NCBI RefSeq assembly: GCF_014851395.1
Contig: NW_024041150.1
Coordinates: forward strand, 6,015,508-6,079,507
From: Micropterus salmoides
Lineage: Eukaryota; Chordata; Actinopteri; Centrarchiformes; Centrarchidae
Reading direction: 5' to 3'
DNA: 64,000 nt
The notes below the pieces were generated by a model. That model did not search any database. It was not told the origin of the DNA and worked only from the letters and a program-made list of their open reading frames with translations. Shown piece after piece: positions 1 through 10,689 of this stretch (positions are counted from its first letter, which is position 1; each line of letters opens with the position of its first letter). A program made the translations under genes and the position numbers.

Positions 1-2074
1 CTATTCCATCTCACCTGCTGCATCTCACCTACTGCATCTCACCTGCTGCATCTCACCTACTGCATCTCACCTGCTTCATCTCACGTACTCCATCTCACCT
101 GCTGCATCTCACCTGCTGCATCTCACCTACTGCATCTCACCTGCTGCATCTCACCTGCTGCATCTCACCTACTGCATCTCACCTACTCCATCTCACCTGC
201 TGCATCTCACCTTCTGCATCTCACCTACTCCATCTCACCTGCTGCATCTCACCTACTGCATCTCACCTACTGCTTCTCACCTGCTGCATCTCACCTACTC
301 CATCTCACCTACTGCTTCTCACCTGCTGCATCTCACCTACTCCATCTCACCTGCTGCATCTCACCTACTGCATCTCACCTACTGCTTCTCACCTGCTGCA
401 TCTCACCTACTGCTTCTCACCTGCTGCATCTCACCTGCTGCATCTCACCTGCTGCATCTCACCTACTCCATCTTACCTGCTGCATCTCACCTTCTGCATC
501 TCACCTTCTCCATCTCACCTATTCCATCTCACCTGCTGCATCTCACCTGCTGCATCTCACCTGCTGCATCTCACCTACTCCATCTCACCTGCTGCATCTC
601 AGCTGCTGCATCTCACCTACTCCATCTCACCTGCTGCATTTCACCCACTGCATCTCACCTACTGCTTCTCACCTGCTGCATCTCACCTACTGCTTCTCAC
701 CTGCTGCATCTCACCTGTTGCATCTCACTTGCTGCATCTCACCTACTCCATCTCACCTGCTGCATCTCACCTGCTGCATCTCACCTACTCCATCTCACCT
801 ACTACATCTCACCTACTGATTCTCACCTGCTGCATCTCACCTTCTCCATCTCACCTGCTGCATCTCACCTTCTCCATCTCACCTACTGCATCTCACCTTC
901 TGCATCTCACCTACTCCATCTCACCTGCTGCATCTCACCTGCTGTATCTCACCTACTGCATCTCTCCTGCTTCATCTCACCTACTCCATCTCACCTGCTT
1001 CATCTCACCTACTCCATCTCACCTGCTGCATCTCACCTGCTGCATCTCACCTACTGCATCTCACCTGCTGCATCTCACCTGCTGCATCTCACCTACTGCA
1101 TCTCACCTGCTGCATCTCACCTGCTGCATCTCACCTGCTGCATCTCACCTTCTCCATCTCACCTATTCCATCTCACCTGCTGCATCTCACCTGCTGCATC
1201 TAACCTGCTGCATCTCACCTGCTGCATCTCACCTGCTGCATCTCACCTACTCCATCTCACCTGCTGCATCTCACCTACTGCATCTCACCTACTGCTTCTC
1301 ACCTCCTGCATCTCACCTACTGCTTCTCACCTGCTGCATCTCACCTGCTGCATCTCACCTGCTGCATCTCACCTGCTGCATCTCACCTACTCCATCTTAC
1401 CTGCTGCATCTCACCTTCTGCATCTCACCTTCTCCATCTCACCTATTCCATCTCACCTGCTGCATCTCACCTGCTGCATCTCACCTGCTGCATCTCACCT
1501 GCTGCATCTCACCTGCTGCATCTCACCTACTCCATCTGACCTGCTGCATTTCACATACTGCATCTCACCCACTGCTTCTCACCTGCTGCATCTCACCTAC
1601 TGCTTCTCACCTGCTGCATCTCACCTGCTGCATCTCACCTACTCCATCTCACCTTCTGCATCTCACCTACTGCATCTCACCTGCTGCATCTCACCTGCTG
1701 CATCTCACCTATTCCATCTCACCTGCTGCATCTCACCTGCTGCATCTCACCTTCTCCATCTCACCTGCTGCATCTCACCTGCTGCATCTCACCTACTCCA
1801 TCTCACCTGCTGCATCTCACCTACTGCATCTCACCTACTCCATCTCACCTGCTGCATCTCACCTTCTCCATCTCACCTATTCCATCTCACCTGCTGCATC
1901 TCACCTACTGCATCTCACCTACTGCTTCTCACCTGCTGCATCTCACCTACTCCATCTCACCTGCTGCATTTCACCTACTGCATCTCACCTACTGCTTCTC
2001 ACCTGCTGCATCTCACCTATTCCATCTCACCTGCTGCATCTCACCTGCTGCATCTCACCTGCTGCATCTCACCT
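1..2074 (-). repeat. 14-bp minisatellite array 1 (edge of window)
   Basis: About 148 head-to-tail units of 14 bp, consensus CATCTCACCTGCTG on the + strand. Common variants change the last positions (CTACTG, CTACTC, CTTCTG, CTATTC) or give TTCTCACC instead of CATCTCACC. The array runs off the left edge, so its true length is unknown. It ends at the junction acct/gtagcc near 2074. That same junction, reverse-complemented, starts the large array at 17406, so this is an inverted copy of the same satellite. Three units make 42 nt, or 14 codons, which yields an apparent 449-residue reading frame at 729-2078. That frame is a repeat artefact, not a gene. Confidence 0.97.
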
Positions 2075-2915
2075 GTAGCCTAATAAATCCAAAGAGACCA
2101 TGATCCTATTCTGGGTTATTCAATAAGGAATTCACAATTAGAATCATTAAATATAAATGCAGATTTTACAAGCCTTTTGCATGTAGAAATGATCCAGTGC
2201 CTCTGAGCAGGACATACAGAAACCGTATTCATGTGCAGGTGTTAAACCGGTAACAGCTACAGAGAGTATCATGCTACTCTGCTCTGATAACTGTGAGACT
2301 TTATTAGTACCAACACAGTGCACAATGCCATGTTAAATGCCATGTAACTAAGAAATGTAACAACACGTGACCTGGCTTAGTCCCTTTCCTATGTGTGTGA
2401 TGCTTGTTTGTTTGTTTAGACTATGCTGTATTTCCATTTAAATCGTAACTGGTGTGCTGTCTTCTCTCAATTAAGAGACTTAAGAAGCAGCCATAAACTG
2501 ATATAAAGACAAGAAGATTTCTTGCAACAGGTTCCATTTATTGTGAAATGTGACCAGTAGATATGTGTAATTGGTTTGCAACATGAGGATAACCAGGATT
2601 TCTGTTTTGTTGGAATTTAGCTGACCAGCACATTCCTATCAAATACTGACCAATACTAGCAGCCTTTAGTTGATAGTTAAAGTAATGAGTTTATGATCTG
2701 ATACAAACATGTCCTTGATTTCCAGGAATGATAACTTCACAACAAAATCTGTATAAGCCGTATGCAGGTGTTTTCGCGTTTATTACACGATCTCTGCATG
2801 AAAACGGATGTGTTACGGATTATACTCGCTCATGAGTCCAAGTGAGCACGCGTACGAGCACACGCCTTGTTGGTCTTAAAACCTCACCGCTAGTGGCTGC
2901 TGACAAACTACATAT
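2075..2915 (+). repeat. Array flank, left copy of a large inverted repeat
   Basis: This 841-bp non-satellite segment matches the reverse complement of 16579-17405 with small indels and substitutions. It begins exactly where the minisatellite ends (gtagcctaataaatcc) and stops at tgacaaactacatat. No coding potential is seen. The match means the array-plus-flank was duplicated in inverted orientation, with the flanks facing each other across about 13.7 kb. Confidence 0.9.
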
Positions 2916-3479
2916 TGGCCCTTTAATATTATGGCTATTCATTTTCTCAGTTTCTTTATTAACTGACTTATATTTTATTCAGTAATACAATAAAAGGTTG
3001 TTTTTAACAATACAATCATATGTATTAAAACAATACTCTAAGGAAAGTAATGTAATTTTACTTAACTGTCAACGCTGCAATTGGAAAAAATGCTTTCCCC
3101 TTGTGGACTCTAACACAACAGACCATTCTGGCATTCTAGAGTAATTGTAAATTAAAGATTACATGAAACATGCTTGAAATTTCATTCAATATCTTCTCAG
3201 ATATTGCAGTTTCATTGTAATCCTTCTCACATTACCAAATTCACCATTAACTGTTCACCTGCAATCCTTGACCATCAAAATATAGAGGTGGACATCACCT
3301 TTTCTGAGTTATCATGTTTGGTTCAGGAGATATGATGCAAAATACATAATTCGGTTATGGCGGAAAGTAAAATGTTCGCCATGGTCACCACAAGACATTT
3401 TTGCGATGGTTCCATTACTGAAAGTGTTCAGGCCCCCAAACTGTATAAGTGTACCAAGTTTCATGCTTTTAGTATGGAT
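2916..3479. other. AT-rich intergenic stretch
   Basis: No gene is seen. Around 3300-3475 the text (mentioning gttcaggagatatgatgc and caagtttcatgctttt) resembles the inner part of a dispersed fish repeat whose start, an agctgcaagcagcg type sequence, is seen at 49440. The rest is unremarkable AT-rich sequence. Confidence 0.4.
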
Positions 3480-3655
3480 ATAACAGCTTCCACCCTTCTG
3501 AGAAGGCTTTCTACAAGATTTCAGAAGTGTGTGTGAATTTGTGCCCGTTCATCTAAAAGAGCATTTGTGAGGTCGGACACTAGATGTTGGACAAGAGGGT
3601 CTGGTAGTTCATCCCATGTTTGATATCAGTTTGACAGTGTTGGAGCCCTAGGCGA
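3480..3655 (+). repeat. Interspersed fish repeat fragment
   Basis: The segment containing aacagcttccacccttctg, ggctttctacaagatttc and gagcatttgtgaggtcggac matches from memory a very common vertebrate and fish dispersed repeat. It has no ORF. The family name is not certain without a repeat-library search. Confidence 0.5.
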
Positions 3656-3730
3656 GACTTACCTATGTCCAGTCCTGGAAAGTCCACCGCAGGGGTTGGG
3701 GGTCATCACTTCTCAATCCTCAGGAATTGT

Positions 3731-4355
3731 TTAAAGAGGTGGTATTATGCTTATTTTCAGGGTCAAAATCTTATTTAGGGGTTGTACCAGAACAGGTTCA
3801 CATTAATTTTCAAAAAACACCATATTTTTGTCATACTGCACATTGCTGCATCTCCTTTTTTCACCCTGTGTTGAAGGCTTCGTTTTAGCTATGGAGTGAT
3901 GCATCTTGTCTCTAAATGATCTTTTTTGGGAGTTGCACATGCTCAGTTCCTAGTTAAGGACTACTAGCCAATCAGAAGCAGAGAAGGGCGGGCCAATGAG
4001 AACCCAGTAAACAGCTTCAGTTCAGCTGTACATGTTGCAGACCAGCTTGGCAACATGGACTGGAGCGAGAGTTTCAGAGCGGTGAGTTATTAACCTGTAT
4101 CCATAAAGTTTTAACTGAGCTCTGTCTCTACATCACAGGAACAACTTTATGTCCACTGACTGCCTGGAGGGTAGCTAGTGTTTGGAAGGGAGAGGAGAGC
4201 TGTGTGCTGCAGCTCACGGTTTTTCCACCGCTGTTTTTGAGGGCGTGTCGGACTTCGGGCTTTTTCACTTTGCAAACCTATTACATGCACAAAAAAGGTA
4301 TTTGAGTCAATACAGGAGAGGGAAAAAAGACAAAAGCAGAATACCGCCTCTTTAA
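3731..4355 (+). mobile_element. TTAA-flanked non-autonomous DNA transposon (MITE), copy 1
   Basis: The element begins TTAA-AGAGGTGGTATTATGCT. It ends with the near-perfect reverse complement agcagaataccgcctct-TTAA, giving terminal inverted repeats that match at 15 of 17 positions inside TTAA on both sides. The same termini bound a related 535-bp copy at 37164-37698, and a truncated inverted copy lies at 15676-16075. It encodes no transposase. The TTAA target is as in piggyBac-type elements, but the terminal bases are not the usual piggyBac ones, so the superfamily is inferred only. Confidence 0.75.
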
Positions 4356-5800
4356 AAGTTTCAGCAGCCAAACTCACAATTTTAGCATGTATAGATGAAC
4401 AGCCAAGTCAATAATCATGGTCCATAATGTTTGATCAGTCTCCGCATCATAGCCTAAATAGGTAGACCAAACCTAACCTGCATGGTGCGAAAAATAATAA
4501 TTAACAATTAATTATTATTATTATTATTATAATTGGACTGTGGTGTATTATTGTTCGGACACCACAGGACAAACATTCCTGATACTTTTACAGTCAGCCC
4601 CAGGACTACATGCTTGCAGCTATTAATGATTCAGCTGTAAGAATCACAGTCTGTGATACACTAAGGCTATAGTAATATAATTCTACAAGAGCAATGTCAA
4701 CATCTAATGAGAATTCATAATATTTTTAGTTCTACCTGGCCTTTACTCTGCAGTGCATTACTTATTGCTCCGCAGTTTGTGACGTTATCCCCTTTAGACC
4801 GACTTGGGAATGCATGCTGCATGTGAAACCGAAACCAACCGAAAACTGATCAGGCAGAAATCTCACCACAAATCCACACACACGTTAACTTCAGCAGCTC
4901 CGATAAAGTGCAGCTCACAGAGCAAGACTCCACTTCAGTTTTTAGATGTTTATATTGCAGAACTCTACCAGTTACGTTACTGTCCGGACTCAAAGCGCGA
5001 GGTGCACATGATGCCTGGTGTCACATCAGCTGGGCGGCTTTAACAAGACGATGGCTCCCCAGATGGATTATGGGTAAATAGATTTCTATAGGCTGTGTTT
5101 GTGCTTCAGTGAATAACTTTCATGATTAAAGAGGCTGCTGTTGTGATGTTTAATGAGGACTCTGCTCGAGTTCTGTCAGTTTTCAGACTTTCAATGAGAG
5201 CCAAGCTGGGGACAGTGCTTTTCATCGGTTGTGTACGTTGCAGCTCCTCGCACATGCCCATGTTCTCTCCATAGATTACACACAGGTCTCTGATCCCTGC
5301 GCAGCTTTAACTGGTCTGTTATTTACAGGACTCCCTGCATTACAGCTGTCAGTTCATCCTGACCGATACTGTCTGAGTGTCGGCTGATTCAAATAATCAG
5401 TGACGTTATTCTGCTGTACCTCGTGTGTAAATGCGCACAGCGTCTTTCTTAATGGGGAGACTATTAATCCTATTTCAACCTTCCCCCCTCTCCCCCGCTA
5501 TTATTATTCAGAATGTTAATTCGGGGTTGATATGCAACAAATATTTATTCTAACACTGAAGATAAAATCTGCAGATCATGTAAACCTCCTGATCCAAACT
5601 CAGAGGGCAGAGGGGCATCGAGTACAGGAGACAGGCAGGATGTCCTAAACCAAAGAGCATTAACATTAAACATTAAATTAGTGAAACAGCTGGACGATGT
5701 TCTGTGGCTGCAGTAACGACCTCACATCAGCACGCACAGATATTTGTTCTTCTTTTCTTATTTGATTAAATAAAAGTTAAATGTAACAAATGTTGAGGAA
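4356..5800. other. Intergenic sequence with a short (TAA)n tract
   Basis: No supported gene. A simple ATT/TAA tract lies at about 4498-4532. Short reading frames here, such as 4804-5043, show no recognisable domain, start context or repeat in the homologous arm, and I do not call them. The corresponding position in the right-hand arm holds module M instead, so the two arms are not colinear here. Confidence 0.5.
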
Positions 5801-5814
5801 TGATGATAGAAAGT

Positions 5815-6122
5815 GAAAGACAGCAGTTTGTGATTTGATATGATTGTGGGTAAACTAGATAGATATTAAAAACCTGCTCCCTTTAATAACCTGATCTCTC
5901 AAACAGGTTTCACTCTGAAGAATGGAAGGTCTCTACATTAACAGCAGCTCACAAAACCAAAGCTTTAACCACAGCAACATCACCTATGGCTACAATGGTT
6001 ACATCAACAGCGACTATGAGTATTACATGACAGTTTTTTTCATCATGAATGTGGTGACATACATATTCATTGCCACCGGCCTCCTGTTGACCCTGGTGGC
6101 CATCTATTCTCTTTATTGTATG
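5815..6122 (+). pseudogene. Orphan receptor exon 1 (copy D)
   Basis: The coding part is 5922-6122, 67 codons starting MEGLYINSSSQNQS. It carries an Asn/Tyr-rich extracellular N-terminus with likely N-glycosylation sites and most of TM1. It ends at a phase-0 donor ATG/gtatgt, identical to the donors of the exon 1 copies at 12697-12882 (-) and 53097-53273 (+). Upstream it shares the ctcaaacag/gtttcactctgaaga lead-in, which looks like a splice acceptor for a preceding 5' UTR exon. No exon 2 or 3 follows on the + strand: a LINE and a reversed receptor copy lie downstream. It is therefore probably non-functional unless exons outside the window are used. Confidence 0.7.
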
Positions 6123-6264
6123 GTATGTAAATTCTGACAGAGTTATTTATTTCCTGTCTGTGTGGTGTGTCTGTCCTACAGTCTGTCTGTCTGTAAAGGA
6201 TCTGGTTTGGGGGCAAATATTATTAGTATTATTATTATAATAACATTAAAATGTTAAAATGGTG
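6123..6264 (+). other. Retained start of receptor intron 1
   Basis: The sequence after the orphan exon (ttatttcctgtctgtgtggtg, then a short cluster of gtct repeats and gtaaaggatctgg) matches the intron 1 starts after 53273 (+) and below 12697 (-). Homology fades at about 6215. Confidence 0.65.
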
Positions 6265-6535
6265 CACTGGATATTTTCTCTTTTTCGGACCTTTCTCTGT
6301 AAACCCTAGAGATGGTTGAGTGTGAAAATCCCAGTAGATCAGCAGATTCTAAAATACTCAGACCCGTCTGGCACCAACAACCATGCTATGTTCAAAGTTC
6401 CTGATATCTCCTTTCTTCCCCATTCTGATGCTCAGTTTGAGCTTCAGCAGGTTGTCTTGACCACGTCTACAAGCCTAAATACACTGAGCTGCTGCCATGT
6501 GTGCAGGTGTACCTAATAAAGTGGCCTGTGTGTGT
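6265..6535 (+). repeat. Interspersed repeat ending acctaataaagtggcc
   Basis: This contains aaaatcccagtagatcagca, the phrase around cagacccgtctggcacc, and ends gtacctaataaagtggcc. I recognise it as a highly conserved dispersed repeat of fish genomes. Its first 90 bp or so (cactggatattttctctttt onward) recur at 44277-44372 in the same orientation. The 66-residue frame at 6316-6516 is a translation of the repeat, not a gene. Confidence 0.65.
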
Positions 6536-7228
6536 ATACTGTACATACTGTATGCAACAGTAACAGCCCACACATCAAAACCAGACTTCATCATGCAGAA
6601 AAAATACACTAATGATGTGTTTATATGGGAATCCAAGATGGCGGCATGTATGGTCTGATGTGTGTTTGTCCCCTCTATCTATACTCATTTATATTCATTT
6701 TGTTTGCTTTTATACTCATATATGGAGTAAAAAATTTTAGCAGATTCTATGATTGAGCTCCTTGGTTTTTTAGATGAAATAGTTTTTTATTGGATTATGG
6801 ACTACTTTGCTGCAGAAAAGCTTCCATCTCCAGGCTCTACTTTGATCCTGAGGCCCTGTTAGCATCTCCAGGCTCTGCTTGGATATTGAGGACCTCCTAG
6901 CCTCTCCAGGACCTAGCAGCCCGGCTTCCATCTTCAGGCTCTACTTGGATCTTGAGGCCCTGATAGCCACTCTAGGCCTTAGCAGCCCAGCTACCATCTC
7001 TAGGCTCCAGGCCCTAGCAGCCTAGCTCTAACCCTGCTACCACCTCTATGCTTCAGGCCCTAGCAGCCCAGCTATTGTCTCTAGGCGCTGTTTGGATCCT
7101 GTGGCCCTGCTAGCCCTTTCAGGCTTCACTTGGATCTGAGGTTCTGCTAGCTTCTCTAGGCCCTAGCAGCCTAGCTAACATCTCCAGGCTCTGCGTGGAT
7201 CCTGAGGCCCTGTCAGCTCCTTCGGGTT

Positions 7229-8020
7229 TTGCTAACATCTTCTGCTAACATGGCTCTTCTTTTAATGCTGCTTTGTTTATTGTTTGTGCAAAATCTAAGA
7301 TCAAGTGATTTATACTGGGTGAGTACATCTTACAACATTTGTGGCTCTTTGGACATAGCCTATGGATTCAACTGCTCAGCCTTTGTGCATTCCCCTCAAA
7401 TGCCAAAAGATTTGGCAGAGGACTTAAATTTAGCCTGGTCTCTACCCAGAGATATTCTTCAGCTTCAAAATCTTTTGATTTTAAATGACTATTTTGCATT
7501 TGATGACAGACATTACTGGGACTCTCATTTTAAAAGCTCTACAGATTTTTCATATACTGATGGTAAACAGAGATGGTTAATATTTCTATTGCTGCTTTTA
7601 TCTGGCAATGTGCAGCCAAATCCAGGCCCTGAGTTACAGTGTATTCCATTGCCATCTGATGTGAAATCCATGTCTGGTTTGAGTGTAATTCACCTTAATG
7701 TTCGCAGTTTGTTACCCAAAATGGATCTGCTTAGAATTTGGGTGAATTGAACAGATGCTGATATTGTTGTGTTATCTGAAACCTGGCTGACAAAATCAAT
7801 CACTGATATGGACATTGGAATGGGTGATTATAATGTGTTTCGTGCTGACAGATTAAGGAAGGGTGGTGGGGTTGCTATTTATGTCAAATCTAAATTTAAT
7901 GTGAAGCTAGTCCATTCAGAATCTATCGGTAAGCAGCTGGAAGTTTTGGCAGTGAAGGTGGAGTGGCCAAGGGCCTTTATGTTACTGTTGTTGGGTGTTA
8001 TAGGCCTCCTTCTGCCTTGA
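7229..8020 (+). pseudogene. LINE polyprotein, N-terminal part with 2A-like string and start of endonuclease
   Basis: From 7229 the frame starts with a hydrophobic leader (MALLLMLLCLLF) and carries GNVQPNPGP at 7604-7630 directly after a leucine-rich stretch, the layout of 2A-like recoding peptides in CR1/L2-type LINEs. Next comes the first endonuclease block with LNVRSL. A TGA at 7748-7750 interrupts the frame. The same frame resumes at once and includes SETWL, which holds the expected catalytic glutamate, and KGGGVAIYV. A frameshift near 7960-7985 moves the continuation into the frame of 7963-9168. Confidence 0.85.
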
Positions 8021-9168
8021 GTACTGCATTGCAGACTCTTATTCAACTCTTATCCAGATTGGACTACTCTGAAATTATTTTAGCAGGTGATCTAAACTGG
8101 GACTGGCTGAAACCTTGTTCAGATGAATTTAAGTCATTTTGTGATTCTGTCATTTTTACACAGTTAATCAATTCTCCCACTCGTTTAAATCCTAAGTGCC
8201 ATGAGAAATCCACCTTAATTGATTTAATTTTGACTAATGTCCCACACAAATTTTCTGCTGTTGGTGTTTTTTGCAATGACCTAAGTGACCACTGCGTTGT
8301 TGCTGCTGTAAGGAATACTAAGATGCCTAAATGTAAACCTCGCGTAGTATGTAAGAGGAATCTCAAAAGATTCAATGAACAGGGCTTTTGCCATGATTTG
8401 TTTAATTGTGATTGGAGTAGAATAGAGCTGATTCCCGATGTGGAGTCAGCCTGGATCTTTTTCCGGGATAGTTTTTTGCAAGTAATAAATAGACACGCCC
8501 CACTAAAGAGATTCAGAGTTAAGGGGCGGAATAATCCCTGGTTTTCCTCTGAGCTTGGCGATATTCTTCATGACCGCAATTTAGCGTGGGCCAAAGCAAA
8601 AAAAACGGGCTCTTCGTCTGATTGGCTTGTTTTTAGGCAGCTAAGAAATAAATGTTCTTCTTTTATTAAGAAAGCAAAATCTGATTCTTATCTGTCAGCC
8701 ACTACTAACACCTTAAATGATCCCAGAAAATTCTGGAAGGCTATAAAATTACTTTCTTCAAACAAAGATAGTATTAATGTTCCTTCCTCTATTATGAAGG
8801 AGTCTGTAGTAGTTCATGACAAGCTGGAGATATTGAACCATTTTAATGAGCATTTTATTCAGTCTGGTTCTTTGTTTGACACTGCTTGTCCTTATACTGT
8901 GACACCTTGTAGAGATGTACCAGTCTCTACAAGTGTCTTCAATCTCACTCCATTCTTAGTGGCCGATGTTCAAAAAGCCCTAAAAGGACTGGTTCCTGAA
9001 AAACCCCCAGGACCTGATCTTATAGAGCCCTATTTCTTAAAAATAGCTGCTGATTGTGTAGCACAGCCTCTAACGTACCTTTTTAACCTTACTTTAGAGA
9101 GCAACACTATTCCCAAAATATGGAAATCTGCATTTGTTTGTCCATTATTGAAAGGGGGTGACCCGTGA
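7963..9168 (+). pseudogene. LINE endonuclease C-terminal half and start of reverse transcriptase
   Basis: This 401-codon frame continues the APE-like endonuclease. It has the GCYRPP block, LAGDLNWDW (around 8080) and SDH at 8284-8292, the catalytic His motif of this fold. A linker with basic residues follows, then the first reverse transcriptase block with PGPDLIEPYFLK. It ends at a TGA at 9166-9168, after which the expected RT block (NYRPISNLSVLAKTLE) continues in the same frame, so this is a nonsense mutation rather than a natural end. The ATG at 7963 is internal and not a real start. Confidence 0.87.
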
Positions 9169-10412
9169 AACTTAAATAATTACAGGCCAATTTCTAATTT
9201 GTCTGTTTTGGCCAAAACGCTTGAATCCCTGGTGAGTGATCAGATGAAAGACTTCTTGCATGTACAGGACATTTTATCCCCAGTTCAATCAGGTTTTAGA
9301 AAAAAACATCACAGCTGACATCTCTGTTGCTCGTGACAAGAAGCAGCACTGTGCATCACTTTTTATTGATTTGTCAAAAGCTTTTGACACGGTTGATCAT
9401 GATGTCTTAAAGATTAGGCTTCTTAATTCAGGGTTTTCACAGAAAACTGTCTCTTGGTTCTCAAACTATCTTAGTGACAGAACTCAGTGCATTAAGCATG
9501 ATGGTGTTCAATCTGGTATTTTACCAATCCTTAAAGGGGTTGCACAAGGCTCTGTATTAGGCCATCTTTTATTTACTATTTATATAAATAATCTTAATCG
9601 GCATGTGTCTGATGCAAATTTTCATTTTTATGCAGATGACACAGTTATTTATTGCTGTGCACCCTCTCTTAAACAAGCCATTGCACATTTACAGAATGCC
9701 TTCAATATGGTCCAAAACACTTTGCTACAGTTGAAACTTGTGCTCAATGCAGACAAAACCAAATGTATGCTTTTCACAGGCCCTCGGAATAGACCACTGA
9801 ATATTCCCTCAGTGATTACTCTTGATGGACGTGAAATACAGACTGTTACAACTTATAAGTATCTTGGTATTGTTATTGATGATTGCCTATCATTTAAGCC
9901 TCATGTTCACTGTCTAGTGAGAAGGTTGAGGCTAAAATTGTGTTTTTACTTTCAAAATAAGTTGTGTTTTTCTTTTAATGTTAAAAAACGGTTAGTGGCA
10001 TCCACTTTTTTATCTGTGTTGGATTCTGGTGATATATATGCATTCATGTGCTCAATGCCTTCACATGATTGACGCAGCCTATCATGCATCGCTGAGATTT
10101 ATTACTAATTGTAAAGCTCGCACCCACCACTGCGAGCTGTATTCTCGTGTAGGGTGGTCTGCTCTGACAACACGGAGGCTTTGTCATTGGTATACATTTA
10201 TATATAAGGCTATTCTTGGTGTGCTACCATCCTATTTATGTTCACTTCTTATGAAAAAAAGTGTTGGTCATTACCCTCTCCGTTCTCAAGCTGTTGTCTT
10301 GTTTTCTGTCCCACATGTCAGTACTGTGCTGGGTAAAAAGGCCTTTGTTTATTCTGCTCCCTTTACATGGAATTTGCTGCAGAACAACTTAAAACTTAGT
10401 AAATTGATGTGA
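9169..10412 (+). pseudogene. LINE reverse transcriptase core and C-terminal domain
   Basis: RT blocks run in order: NYRPISNLS after the stop at 9166, QSGFRKKH near 9285, then a frameshift or small deletion near 9300-9330. From there FIDLSKAFDTVDH (motif A) and GVAQGSVLG (motif B, with the usual Pro replaced by Ala) follow, and FYADD (motif C, YADD at 9629-9640) marks the catalytic centre. A further frameshift near 10029-10072 moves the C-terminal domain, with the conserved ARTHHCELYSRVGW region, into another frame that ends at 10410-10412. The catalytic Asp pair survives but the protein cannot be made as one chain. Confidence 0.88.
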
Positions 10413-10689
10413 AGTGTTTTTAAGTTGAGAATGACATGCTTTGAGTTGGACTCCCTCACATGTCAATGTTTTCATTGAGATTTCATTGTAAGTGCATAAT
10501 TGGCTTTCATTTGTGTGTCTTTGTACGTATGTAATGATGTTATGTAATTTTGCTGCCTATCTTGGCCAGGTCTCCCTTGCAAAAGAGATTTTTAATCTCA
10601 ATGGGTTTTTTCCTGGTTAAATAAAGGATAAATAAAAATAAATAAAATGAAATGCTTGCTCATTTAAAAAAATTCATCTAAAAGAACCT

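Larger units (their letters stand above)
6630..10655 (+). mobile_element. Degenerate non-LTR retrotransposon (CR1/L2-superfamily LINE)
   Basis: A nearly full-length element of about 4 kb. It has a 5' region beginning near aatccaagatggcggc, with degenerate repeats of about 60 bp (ctccaggctctgcttggatc / ccctagcagcccagct) at about 6820-7225. An N-terminal segment with a 2A-like string, an APE-type endonuclease and a reverse transcriptase follow. The 3' tail has ttggccaggtctcccttgca, then cctggttaaataaagga and an A/T-rich repeat end. This tail type is common to fish L2-like elements and the SINEs that borrow it. At least two in-frame stops and three frameshifts make it inactive. It lies just beyond the 3' end of the receptor pseudogene at 10813. 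Confidence 0.88.

Noticed and set aside
6316..6516. 66-codon frame with several well-formed residues
   Set aside because: It lies entirely inside a common interspersed repeat.
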